A stretch of 57,175 bases of DNA, from assembly GCA_018065485.1 (NCBI GenBank), contig JAGHTF010000020.1:1-57175 (forward strand), given 5' to 3'. Positions 10,701 through 18,512 of the stretch are shown piece after piece; position 1 is the first letter of the stretch; each line of letters begins with the position of its first letter. The position numbers and the translations under genes are program-made. The DNA comes from Candidatus Cryptobacteroides fimicaballi (GTDB lineage: Bacteria > Bacteroidota > Bacteroidia > Bacteroidales > UBA932). Under the pieces are notes generated by a model that saw only the letters and a program-made list of their open reading frames with translations, was not told the origin of the DNA and did not search any database.

Positions 10701-10812
10701 ATCGGAGGTTGTACCTTCCAGCATACGCGTCCAGAAGGGCGATACCATTAAGGCACGCGGTTTCCTCTGTGACGGAACTCCTGTCGGAGAAACAATGACT
10801 AGAACTTTCTAA
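7705..10812 (+). CDS. Secreted two-domain enzyme: neutral ceramidase-like metallohydrolase fused to GH20 beta-N-acetylhexosaminidase
   Basis: A 1,035-residue exported protein with signal peptide MNRIFSILVCLGVALNLGAA. Residues about 20-450 match the neutral/alkaline ceramidase-type fold: HTHSAP at 113-118, CHP, GEAFCEY and TNGQSAYIPSERAFE keep the expected metal ligands. Where true ceramidases have a GDxSP nucleophile loop, this protein has GAQGNLDP, so the Ser is absent and a ceramide amidase role is doubtful. From about 452 comes a GH20 module: GH20b-like beta domain, TIM barrel with HFGGDE at 751-756 (D755/E756 catalytic pair for substrate-assisted cleavage of beta-linked GlcNAc or GalNAc), and a C-terminal beta-sandwich (IRYTTDGSEP). 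The start overlaps susD. The fusion suggests one enzyme that removes a terminal HexNAc and hydrolyses another bond, perhaps an amide or ester, on the same glycan. Confidence 0.88.
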   Translation: MNRIFSILVCLGVALNLGAAPLRFNFRSADITPLEEDHTMLAGFAARNDLHDGVHTPLKAGCFVFLDKGTGRKVCVVSLDMMELAPVLADELRDSIQARTGIGKDNILLHCIHTHSAPRVGGRWIDEGAANRPFYLRFKESVLNLAVSTINDEGGFRKFKVEIGKCSTSISGNRCEKEGPVDRDVYAVRFLDRKGKPICAFINLACHPVCMGPRSYLAGADYSGVARGIISKKWGCEVFQFSGAQGNLDPAEGPKTFEYAEQCGRSLSDSLSTIVFTPFEMDGTLALSTNVTRLPFRIPEVTAAEIHKLAQSLKKEYATSFPRFADDVDGWEKQMVNELGPDAVIRSLDVNMTGLNIGGLVFVFSQGEAFCEYQTGLRTAFPDKTVIFAGYTNGQSAYIPSERAFEVRKGYEYELEQDFVYVKRPYPLSEQMPQAFQEGLVKTAAMVAGAPRYDIIPAPLKLTASSGEFSLGKRMRVAASPQFVEIADDFRARMGEVGGLRLRSSRRIFRRGVELVKVDGLAPEAYRLKVTKRKVTVEASDYAGAFYALQTFCQMLPAEVYSASRVSGVEWTAPCCEIEDSPRFAYRGMLLDCGRYFYPKEEVKKFIDLMAMHKMNYLQWHLTEDQGWRIEIKKFPRLTEVGAYRKETSGYDNVGDGKPHGGFYTQDDVREIVEYARRRAVTIIPEIELPGHSSAAIAAYPELSCTPDEPKEVVTSWGVKEDVYCPRPETFAFLEDVFSELFDLFPSPYYHFGGDECPKTAWRNSEYCKNFAREKGLDSVDDIQDYFVAHFDNFLRRHGKTVIGWDEILDGKATESTVVMSYRGHKPASRAMEKGMKTILCPNRWCYFDYQQQEIEDKPSNQHLFITLRKAYNWSLESMIEPETLAKGGDGLLGLQACVWGEHIPDVAKLQLQTYPREAAIAETSWSATDNRDWNNFKTRMPKELKRMGFAGVVFSDAFNNVIVNMDLESDYPRSVELEIDNLCAVIRYTTDGSEPGAGSEVVPSSIRVQKGDTIKARGFLCDGTPVGETMTRTF

Positions 10813-10813
10813 T

Positions 10814-12667
10814 ATGGCAAAACGTATCATCATATTGCTTTTTTCCGCCTTTGCGGTTCTGTCCTGTACGGTGAATGACGTAGACAGAACAGTTGGCGTA
10901 ATACCTCAGCCTCACCATATCAGTATGCCGGAAAAGGCTGGCAGCTTTGTCCTGGACAGGGACTGTGCCATCTTCCTTGACGAGCCTACCGAGGAAATGT
11001 ATCGGATAGCCGGATTCCTTAACGAAAAGCTCAAAAAGGCGGCCGGATTCACTCTTCCGGTGAAGGAAGTGAATCTGACCCCAAAGGCAAGGGGTATTTA
11101 TTTTATGAATGCCGGCAACCCTTCCGAGGCATACAATCTTCATATTATGCCGGATATGGCAGTGGTGGACTACGGAGACGGGGCAGGCGCCTTCTATGCG
11201 CTTCAGACAATGTTCCAGCTGCTGCCCAATCAGATATTCGCTTCCAGCGTGCAGAAAGGTGTAAAGTGGAATATGACCTGCTGTGACATCGAGGACAGCC
11301 CGCGTTTCAAGTATCGCGGCATGCACCTGGACGTATGCCTGCATTTCTTTGACATAGATTTCCTCAAGCGTTACATAGACCTTATGGCCCTGCACAAGGT
11401 CAACCGTTTCCACTGGCACCTTACCGAAGACCAGGGCTGGAGGCTGGAAATCAAGAAATACCCTCTTCTTACCCAGAAGGGGCAGTGGCGCAAGGAAACC
11501 GTGATCGGCTCCCTCAAATCCGGTATATATGACGGCAAGCCCCATGGTGGCTACTATTCTCAGGAGCAGGTCAGGGAGTTAGTAAAATACGCGGCAGAGC
11601 GCTATGTGACCATTATTCCCGAAATTGAACTTCCCGGGCACGCCCTTGCTGCAATAGCCTGTTACCCCGAGCTTAGTTGCGGCCTTGACAGTACGTATGA
11701 GGTGGCCACGAAATGGGGAGTGTTCAAACAGGTTTATTGTCCCAAGGAAGAGACCTTCAAATTCCTCGAAGACGTGTTCGACGAGGTGTTCGAACTCTTC
11801 CCCTCCAAACTGGTTCACATAGGCGGAGACGAATGCCCCAAGGCAAGCTGGAAGAAATGCCCGCATTGCCAGGCTCTTATAAGGAAACTCGGGTTGAAGG
11901 ACGAATTTGAACTCCAGAGCTGGTTTGTGACAAGAATGGAGAAATACATCAATTCCAAGGGTCGCGAGATCATAGGCTGGGACGAAATCCTCCAGGGCGG
12001 ACTTGCTCCCAATGCCAAAGTTATGAGCTGGTTGGGAGAGGAAGGCGGAATCAAGGCGGCCCAGCAGCATCACGAAGTGGTTATGTCTCCTCATTACCGG
12101 TATTACCTGGATTATTGGCAGGCCGACCCCGACAGTGAGCCCCTTGCTATGGGAGGGCCCACCACGCTCCGCACAATGTACGACTACAACCCTGTCCCCG
12201 AGGTGCTTACCGACGAGGAAGCCCGCTATGTAATTGGCGTGGAAGGTTGCGTATGGACTGAATATATGCCCACTCCTGCAAGAGTGGAATATATGGCCTG
12301 GCCCCGTATGTGCGCCATTGCCGAAAGCGGATGGACAAAGGCCGGCAAGGACTGGGACGGTTTTGCCTCAAGGCTCGAAAACCATCTCGTAAGGTTGGAT
12401 GAACTGGGCGTGGGATACTGCGATGCGTTCTTCAATCCCTATATCGAATTCCATAAAGATACACAATACGACAAAGTGGTTACAATAAGCGTGGATGCTC
12501 CCGGAGCCGAAATACATTATACTCTGGATGGCAGCCTGCCCACTGCAGATTCCCCTCTGTATACCGGGCCTTTTGTTGTAAACAGGCAGCAGAAGGTAAC
12601 TGCCATTGCAGTGCGAAACGGAAGACAAATCGGAAAAACTAAGTATAAAACTTTTTTAATTAACTAA
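10814..12667 (+). CDS. GH20 beta-N-acetylhexosaminidase lipoprotein
   Basis: A 617-residue exo-beta-N-acetylhexosaminidase. The N-terminus MAKRIIILLFSAFAVLSC is a lipoprotein signal, so the enzyme is membrane-anchored. The GH20b domain (VIPQPHHISMPEKAG) is followed by a TIM barrel with HWHLTEDQGWR, IPEIELPGH and the catalytic HIGGDECPKASW, then IGWDEIL. It ends with a chitobiase-type C-terminal sandwich (IHYTLDGSLPTADSPLYTGP). It starts one base after the previous stop. It resembles the GH20 half of its neighbour throughout, so the two probably arose by duplication, with the first gaining or keeping the ceramidase-like domain. Two GH20s in one locus argue for a substrate rich in beta-linked GlcNAc/GalNAc. 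Confidence 0.95.
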   Translation: MAKRIIILLFSAFAVLSCTVNDVDRTVGVIPQPHHISMPEKAGSFVLDRDCAIFLDEPTEEMYRIAGFLNEKLKKAAGFTLPVKEVNLTPKARGIYFMNAGNPSEAYNLHIMPDMAVVDYGDGAGAFYALQTMFQLLPNQIFASSVQKGVKWNMTCCDIEDSPRFKYRGMHLDVCLHFFDIDFLKRYIDLMALHKVNRFHWHLTEDQGWRLEIKKYPLLTQKGQWRKETVIGSLKSGIYDGKPHGGYYSQEQVRELVKYAAERYVTIIPEIELPGHALAAIACYPELSCGLDSTYEVATKWGVFKQVYCPKEETFKFLEDVFDEVFELFPSKLVHIGGDECPKASWKKCPHCQALIRKLGLKDEFELQSWFVTRMEKYINSKGREIIGWDEILQGGLAPNAKVMSWLGEEGGIKAAQQHHEVVMSPHYRYYLDYWQADPDSEPLAMGGPTTLRTMYDYNPVPEVLTDEEARYVIGVEGCVWTEYMPTPARVEYMAWPRMCAIAESGWTKAGKDWDGFASRLENHLVRLDELGVGYCDAFFNPYIEFHKDTQYDKVVTISVDAPGAEIHYTLDGSLPTADSPLYTGPFVVNRQQKVTAIAVRNGRQIGKTKYKTFLIN

Positions 12668-12672
12668 TCATT

Positions 12673-13503
12673 ATGGCATTAAGATTAACTGAACAGCCGT
12701 CATTGTATGACAATCTGGAGAAGAAGAGTGTGGCTGAGCTGTTGCACGACATCAATCAGGAAGACCAGAAAGTGGCTTTGGCCATTCAGAAGGTTCTGCC
12801 CGATATCGAAAAACTTGTCAGTGCAATAGAGGCCCACGTTCGTGAGGGTGGACGTTTGTTCTACCTCGGGTGCGGAACCGGTGGAAAGCTTGCAGTGCTG
12901 GATACGCTGGAAATTCCCAACACCTATGGCGTAAGCCCCGAGATGGTACAGTGCGTTCTGGCAGGTGGAGTCGAGAATCTTGTTCAGGACATCGAGGAAG
13001 CCGAAGACTGGCTCGACGAAGGTTGGGAAACCCTTGAGAAGAAACATCACGTTACCCCTAAGGATATCGTGGTTGGCATCTCGGCCAGCGGCACCACTCC
13101 CTATGTCCTTGCATCTCTCAAGGCTTGCCGGGAACACGGAATCCCTACCGGATCGTTCGTGAACAATCCCGATTCTCCCATTTCACAGTATTCCGACTAT
13201 CCTGTCGAGATTCTCACCGGTCCCGAATTCATTACCGGCAGTACCCGTATGAAGTCCGGCACTTCGCAGAAAATGCTCTGCGATATGATAAGCACTACGC
13301 TAATGTGCAGGTTGGGCCGCGTAGAAGGCAACAGGATGGTGTGTGCGCATCTTATCAACAATAAGGTCGTTGACCGTCTCACCCGAACCCTTATGGACCG
13401 CAACGGCATTGCCGACTACGCCCTCGTTGAGGCTGAAATCAAGGCTTGCGGCGGCCTTAAGGAAGCGGAGGACTCCCTTCGTAGGAAAGGTTTTATCAAA
13501 TAA
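12673..13503 (+). CDS. Divergent MurQ-like sugar-phosphate (SIS-domain) lyase/etherase
   Basis: A 276-residue cytoplasmic SIS-domain protein of the MurQ family, whose known members cleave the lactyl ether of MurNAc-6-phosphate. It aligns end to end with the canonical copy at 40235 (TEQ.SLY..LEK, INQED.KV, GPEFITGSTRMKSGT). The glycine loop is altered: GCGTGGKLAVLDTLEIPNTYG here against [21 protein letters not shown] there, and AGGVENL replaces AGGDKAI. Both Glu residues matching the catalytic pair known from E. coli MurQ appear to be kept (E80, E111). Loss of the conserved Ser/Arg in GTSGRLG suggests a changed substrate rather than a dead enzyme. In this PUL it may act on another 3-substituted or C6-modified HexNAc phosphate; that is inference. 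Confidence 0.85.
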   Translation: MALRLTEQPSLYDNLEKKSVAELLHDINQEDQKVALAIQKVLPDIEKLVSAIEAHVREGGRLFYLGCGTGGKLAVLDTLEIPNTYGVSPEMVQCVLAGGVENLVQDIEEAEDWLDEGWETLEKKHHVTPKDIVVGISASGTTPYVLASLKACREHGIPTGSFVNNPDSPISQYSDYPVEILTGPEFITGSTRMKSGTSQKMLCDMISTTLMCRLGRVEGNRMVCAHLINNKVVDRLTRTLMDRNGIADYALVEAEIKACGGLKEAEDSLRRKGFIK

Positions 13504-13540
13504 CATAACCAATAATCAATCTTTTTAAAAAATCATTTTT

Positions 13541-16500
13541 ATGAAAAAGATCTTTAATTATCTCGTTTCTTTCCTTGCAATCTCACTTGCACTGGTAGCT
13601 TGTAAGAAAGAAGAACCCACTCCCGATCCTACTCCGGTAGGTGGCGGATTCAAAATCAATGAGGTGGTTGCTGCAGCGTCAGAAGCCTACTCTACCTGGG
13701 AGGATGCAAGGGAAATCCCTGCTTCTTTCACTGTAGCGGGCAAGACTCTCAGCGCTTCCGATTTCTTCTTCGTTGAGGCTACTGCTCTCGTTGAAATAAG
13801 CGAAGGCAGCCAGGCCGAAATTGCAGTGGTTCCCTACAAGGCTGCAGCATCTCCCGACAAGGACAGCTACGATGCAACCGAAATTGCAGTTACCAACGGT
13901 CCCAAGGATGGCAAAGGCGTAGCCGAGGATATCGTTACCGTTGCCAAGACCTTCCTTGCCGATGCAGCTGCAAAGGGCCAGTGGCAGAACCGTGTTCTGG
14001 TTTACAGAGGTGACGACGCTCTTGCTTTCTGTACCAACCGTGCCATTGTTACCGTTATGCGCGCGCTTGCTGCATATGCCGAGTCTGCAAAGCTTCCCGC
14101 TACAGTCAGCACGGAATACCTTTCCGCTTCCAATACCCTGAAGGCATTTGCCCAGGAGTTCGTGAAGTATCTCGACATCTGGGATGCAACGATAGCCGAC
14201 AAGCTCAGCGCCGACGGCGATCACTGCTCGGCAAACAACAATGCCTGGGAAAGAGTGCATTTCATTCCCATCCCTTACGACACCGACAATGACTACCACA
14301 ATGAGGGCAAGGACCAGTATGACTTCGCAAAATACGGCAACCCTCAGAACATCGAGGTCAATGGTGAAACCTACACTGCCGCAAATTGCTGGGAAATCGC
14401 CATCCGCGGTCTTATGGATATGTGTACTACCGACGGTCAGGCCTTTATGAACACAATGGACCGCAACACTCCCATCAACTATGGCGACGGTCTTTCACTT
14501 ATGTCCGCTCCCATCAGCAAACCTTCCGAGACCTGTATCTGGGGTAAGTATCCATGGTATGAGAAGGAAGGTGACGGCGGTTTCATCAAGTACAATGAAG
14601 CGCCTATTACAGAGATGAACGTTGACCTCCTGCTCAAGGCCTGCTCTTGGCACGTTACCAGGAGTTTCATCAAGAACAACTTCAACGACCCTCTCGGAAT
14701 GATCGGTAACTTCCAGCAGTTCGGAACATCTGCATCAACCCTCAATGTGGAAGGTTACGAAGGACTTATCAGCCCTATGCGTGAGTTCCTCATTATGGCC
14801 CGTATCTACAAGTACCTGCTCGACAACAACATCAACAAGAACGTTTATACTGCCATCAAGGACGTGAAGTTCGACGTTGACCTTTACAACCAGGAGCTGC
14901 CCGTAAACGTGAAGACCAAATCTCTCAAGTTCGAAGCAACTCCCGAAGGACCTCTTACAATCGAACTCACCGCTACCGAGAACTGGACGGCAACCTGTGA
15001 TGCCGAATGGCTGTCTCTCGACAAGACATCAGGCGCCGCCGGTGATGCAAAAGTTACTGTAACCGCTCAGAACAATACCGGCGAGGCCCGTACAGCCACT
15101 ATCACTTTCGCGGCCGGCGATTACACCAAAGACGTAGCTGTAATTCAGACCGAGTATATCGCTCCTATCACTGGTACTCTTAAGGAATTTGCACAGGAAT
15201 TCGTAAAGGCTCTCGATGAATGGAACAGCCACGTAGGACGCGTTGATGCCGACGGAGCACATAATCTCGCTACGGGATGGCAGAACGCTCACTTTGTTCC
15301 CATCGAGCACCCCAATGCAACCGGCAAGGATACCTATGTAGGTGAAGGCTTCGAAGGGAACCAGTATGATGAGACCCTTTTCGACCATACTTTCACAGTC
15401 AATGTCAATGGACAGGTTTATACTTCGGCTCAGGCTTGGGATATTGCTATCCGCGGTTTGATGGATCTTGTAACTGCAGAAGGCTCTGCAGAACTTGAAA
15501 ACTTCACCGACAGCCGTAACCACGCAATGACTTTTGCCGACGGTGCTTCGCTTCTCGAAACTATGCCTACACCGACAGCCGGCTGTGCCTGGGGTAAATA
15601 TCCCTGGTATGAGCAGGACAATCAAATGACAAATAACGGTCAGCCCGTAACCGAGGTAGGCGTTGACTTTATGGTAAAGGCTTGCTCCTGGCATCTTATC
15701 AGAGCATTCATCAAGATTCCCGGAGTGAACGGTTCTCCTCTCGGAATGATAGGCAACTATCAGGAGTTCGGTACGAACCCCGATTCACAGCTCGTTCTGG
15801 ACAACTATGCAGGTTATATCGCTCCTATGCGTGAGTTCCTTATCCTTGCACGTTTCTACAAGTATCTGCTCGACAACAATATCACAGAGAACGTTTACAC
15901 GGCTGTCAAGGATCAGAAGTTCGATTATGACCTTTACAACCAGGGCGCTGTTCCCGTAAAAGAGACCACTATCAAGGATTTTGCAACTGAGTATGTGAAA
16001 CTTCTTGATGTATGGGAAAAGACAACCGGCAAGATAAATACAATTACCGGATTCGATACCGCCAGCTCGAATTATGATCCTGCCAATGACGTTATCGGCC
16101 ACTATATCCCCGAGGATACCAAGATTACCGTAGGCAAGAAGGAGTATAATCTCGCTGACGTATACGAACTCGCCGAGCGCAGTTATCTCCTTGTCCGCGG
16201 ATATGACGGAAACGACGTCAATCCCGACCACGTAGGAGCCGGCAAGATTGACAAGCTCGACAAGAGTGTGAATATGTCCGAGACCGCAATTCCCGCAACT
16301 CACGACTATCAGTGGGCATCTCTGCGTTACAATGAGTCTGCCGGCAATGGCGGCAACTTCCAGAAGAAAGACGGCTCTGCCGTTGCTTCTCTCGCAGTTC
16401 TTGACAACAATGCCAACAGAAGCATCAACTGGCCGCTCAACCCCAGCAAGGGCAATGGTCTGATTTCCAACAACTGCGGTTACAACAGTGACCAGGTTCC

Positions 16501-17410
16501 CGGTTTCAAGGGCTGTTTCAGCGCTGTACGCGCTATGCTTACCTATGCCGAGTTCTTCAAGTATATGCTTGACAACAACCTCGACACAGCCGGAGAACTC
16601 AGTGCCGATACAGAGGTTCCCACCCGTCTTTTCGGTGAGACCAAGCCCGTACCTGCCGCAGCAACTCTCAAAGACTTCGCAGAGGCTTATGTAAGCTGCC
16701 TCGACGTTTGGAAGAGCACAGTTGGTATGGTTGAGGCCGACGGTACACACTGTGTAGGAAAGGGCACTCAGTTCGAGAACGTTCATCTTGTTCCTATCGC
16801 CAATCCCAACAAGGGTTACACTACCGAAGGCAACCAGTACGACGACACTCTCTATCCTGTAAAATGGACTGTAAAGGTGGGTGAAACCGAGTACACTTCT
16901 GCCCAGGCCTGGGAAATCGCCATCCGTGGTCTTATGGAACTCTGTACTACCGAAGGAGAAGCTTTCCTTGCCGGTATGACAGACAGGAATATGGCCTATA
17001 CCCTTGCAAACGGCAAAGCTCTTTCCACTACAGTTCCTGATTATACCGACGTTTGCGAATGGGGTGCTTATCCCTGGTATGAGCAGGATGCCGACAACAA
17101 ACCTGTCACATTCAACGATGCAGAAATAGACAAAGTAGGCATCGACTTCATTCTCAAATGCGGCAGCTGGTTCGTGGTACGCGGCCTTATCACCAATTCG
17201 GGCAACACCCGTCTGGGCAAGATAGGCAACTATCAGGAATTCGGCACGAAATCAAGTACGCTCATTCTCGATGGCTATAAAGGCTTTATCAGCCCTATGA
17301 GAGTTATGTTGCTTACCGCACGTGTTTACAAATACCTGCTCGACAACAACATTACCGAAAACGCCTACGATGCGCTTAAGGACGTGAAGGTTGATTTCGA
17401 CCTCTATTAA
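13541..17410 (+). CDS. Giant repeat lipoprotein with PMBR-like start, BACON domain and four approx. 240-residue modules; probable surface glycan-binding protein
   Basis: A 1,289-residue lipoprotein (lipobox LALVAC, Cys21, then a Pro-rich KKEEPTPDPTP linker). Residues about 38-88 (AAASEAYSTWEDAREIPASF followed by TVAGKTL) resemble a pseudomurein-binding repeat, and the next gene begins the same way. Four homologous modules follow at about 198-448, 546-798, 806-1040 and 1043-1289. They share FA.E.VK.LD.W, the motif SAQAWEIAIRGLM and an ending like YKYLLDNNITENVY.A.KD. Module 3 is the most divergent (LADVYELAERSYLL). A BACON-type domain (about 458-540, ENWTATCDAEWLSLDKTSG) separates modules 1 and 2. 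No catalytic motif is visible. The place and layout fit a SusE/SGBP-type binder. Each module may be an enlarged derivative of the binding repeat. Confidence 0.8.
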   Translation: MKKIFNYLVSFLAISLALVACKKEEPTPDPTPVGGGFKINEVVAAASEAYSTWEDAREIPASFTVAGKTLSASDFFFVEATALVEISEGSQAEIAVVPYKAAASPDKDSYDATEIAVTNGPKDGKGVAEDIVTVAKTFLADAAAKGQWQNRVLVYRGDDALAFCTNRAIVTVMRALAAYAESAKLPATVSTEYLSASNTLKAFAQEFVKYLDIWDATIADKLSADGDHCSANNNAWERVHFIPIPYDTDNDYHNEGKDQYDFAKYGNPQNIEVNGETYTAANCWEIAIRGLMDMCTTDGQAFMNTMDRNTPINYGDGLSLMSAPISKPSETCIWGKYPWYEKEGDGGFIKYNEAPITEMNVDLLLKACSWHVTRSFIKNNFNDPLGMIGNFQQFGTSASTLNVEGYEGLISPMREFLIMARIYKYLLDNNINKNVYTAIKDVKFDVDLYNQELPVNVKTKSLKFEATPEGPLTIELTATENWTATCDAEWLSLDKTSGAAGDAKVTVTAQNNTGEARTATITFAAGDYTKDVAVIQTEYIAPITGTLKEFAQEFVKALDEWNSHVGRVDADGAHNLATGWQNAHFVPIEHPNATGKDTYVGEGFEGNQYDETLFDHTFTVNVNGQVYTSAQAWDIAIRGLMDLVTAEGSAELENFTDSRNHAMTFADGASLLETMPTPTAGCAWGKYPWYEQDNQMTNNGQPVTEVGVDFMVKACSWHLIRAFIKIPGVNGSPLGMIGNYQEFGTNPDSQLVLDNYAGYIAPMREFLILARFYKYLLDNNITENVYTAVKDQKFDYDLYNQGAVPVKETTIKDFATEYVKLLDVWEKTTGKINTITGFDTASSNYDPANDVIGHYIPEDTKITVGKKEYNLADVYELAERSYLLVRGYDGNDVNPDHVGAGKIDKLDKSVNMSETAIPATHDYQWASLRYNESAGNGGNFQKKDGSAVASLAVLDNNANRSINWPLNPSKGNGLISNNCGYNSDQVPGFKGCFSAVRAMLTYAEFFKYMLDNNLDTAGELSADTEVPTRLFGETKPVPAAATLKDFAEAYVSCLDVWKSTVGMVEADGTHCVGKGTQFENVHLVPIANPNKGYTTEGNQYDDTLYPVKWTVKVGETEYTSAQAWEIAIRGLMELCTTEGEAFLAGMTDRNMAYTLANGKALSTTVPDYTDVCEWGAYPWYEQDADNKPVTFNDAEIDKVGIDFILKCGSWFVVRGLITNSGNTRLGKIGNYQEFGTKSSTLILDGYKGFISPMRVMLLTARVYKYLLDNNITENAYDALKDVKVDFDLY

Positions 17411-17421
17411 TATTTTTTAAT

Positions 17422-17460
17422 CCGGCGGGCACTGACCCGCCCGCCGGGTTCCATTTTTTA
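17422..17460 (+). terminator. Strong intrinsic terminator or attenuator inside the PUL
   Basis: A perfect 9-bp GC-rich stem, CCGGCGGGC (17422-17430) and GCCCGCCGG (17439-17447), encloses an 8-base loop and is followed by a T-rich stretch at 17454-17459. It lies between the repeat lipoprotein and the endoisopeptidase-like gene, both + strand. It would end or attenuate transcription, giving the upstream uptake genes higher expression than the downstream enzymes. It might instead protect the 3' end of a processed mRNA. Confidence 0.75.
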
Positions 17461-17470
17461 TTACAGATTT

Positions 17471-18499
17471 ATGAAAAAGGCATTGTCCGTTATTTCAGCC
17501 GCTTTTGCCGTGATTCTTTTCTTGTCGTGCGGCAAAGCCACTCCGGACCCCAAACCGGAAGAGCCCCAACCTCAGCCTCAGAAGATTGACTGGCGCGAAA
17601 CCTACAACGGCGACCTGCTGTTGGCCCTTTCGGGAGCGTATGCAAAATGGCAGGAAACTAATACTATACCCACAACCATAAAGTGGGACGGTTTCACCGT
17701 ATTCAATGTGGAGTATCTGCGAGCCGGAATTACCCTGTTGCTGAAAATAATAGACAATCCAAATACCTGGGCAGACGAAAACCTTACCTATCCTTCGGCC
17801 GCTTGTTCCATATCTTCACGCAAGGGAGAGCCGTTTCTGCCCAGGGAAATCAAATTCGGCGAGTTTACCTCCGTGCTAAGGAGCGTGTACGCCTCTATGA
17901 CCGGGGGAAAATCGATACCCAATGCAATTGAGGTATCCTCCTACGAAAACAAGATGACAACATCGGCTCTTCTTAAAGCGATATTGGAAGCGGCCGCGTG
18001 TTACGATGCGCACGAATCCCTGCCCGAAACCGTAGATGTCTGGGAATCGTCCTACATCGCTCCCACGGCTCATTGCGAAGTCAATGCCGCCGAGGTTAAA
18101 ACTGCCCGCGACGCCGCATTCGCCAAATACAACGTAACCGACAAATCGACCGTACGCGAGAAGGCGACTGCCATTTTCGAGTATGCCCGTACCGAGTGGA
18201 CCTGGGAAGACTACAACAACACCAAAAAGGGTGCGGTTGGCACAATCAAGGCCAAGAGCGGCAATTGCTGTGACCTTTCTAATGCGATATGCGCTATGGC
18301 ACGCCTCAGCGGCATTCCCGCCCGTTATTTCCACGCCCAGTGCAAATATTCGAGCGGTTACATAGGACACGTCATTTCCCAACTTTTTGTTGACGGAAAA
18401 TGGGAATTCGCCGATGCCTCCAACGACAGCAACTCCTTTGGCACGGTTGTCTTTACCGACTACACCGGACTGCATTATTACGAAGAACTGGAATTTTAA
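17471..18499 (+). CDS. Transglutaminase-fold lipoprotein resembling pseudomurein endoisopeptidase (PeiW/PeiP-like)
   Basis: A 342-residue lipoprotein (LFLSC, Cys20; Pro/Glu linker 23-38). Two segments, about 45-95 (YAKWQETNTIPTTIKWDGFT) and 160-195 (AACYDAHESLPETV), have the helix-xLP-beta pattern of pseudomurein-binding repeats (PMBR, PF09373). Residues about 196-342 form a transglutaminase-like peptidase: YNNTKKGAVGTIK, SGNCCD (nucleophile C266), LSGIPARYFHAQC, IGHV (H300), WEFADASNDSNSFG (D315). The Cys-His-Asp triad is complete. This order and these motifs match my recollection of methanogen and methanophage PeiW/PeiP enzymes, which cut the epsilon-Ala-Lys isopeptide bonds of pseudomurein. 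No database search was made. A generic transglutaminase-like peptidase acting on bacterial peptidoglycan is the alternative. Confidence 0.82.
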   Translation: MKKALSVISAAFAVILFLSCGKATPDPKPEEPQPQPQKIDWRETYNGDLLLALSGAYAKWQETNTIPTTIKWDGFTVFNVEYLRAGITLLLKIIDNPNTWADENLTYPSAACSISSRKGEPFLPREIKFGEFTSVLRSVYASMTGGKSIPNAIEVSSYENKMTTSALLKAILEAAACYDAHESLPETVDVWESSYIAPTAHCEVNAAEVKTARDAAFAKYNVTDKSTVREKATAIFEYARTEWTWEDYNNTKKGAVGTIKAKSGNCCDLSNAICAMARLSGIPARYFHAQCKYSSGYIGHVISQLFVDGKWEFADASNDSNSFGTVVFTDYTGLHYYEELEF

Positions 18500-18512
18500 A
18501 CGCTTGCGGTAG

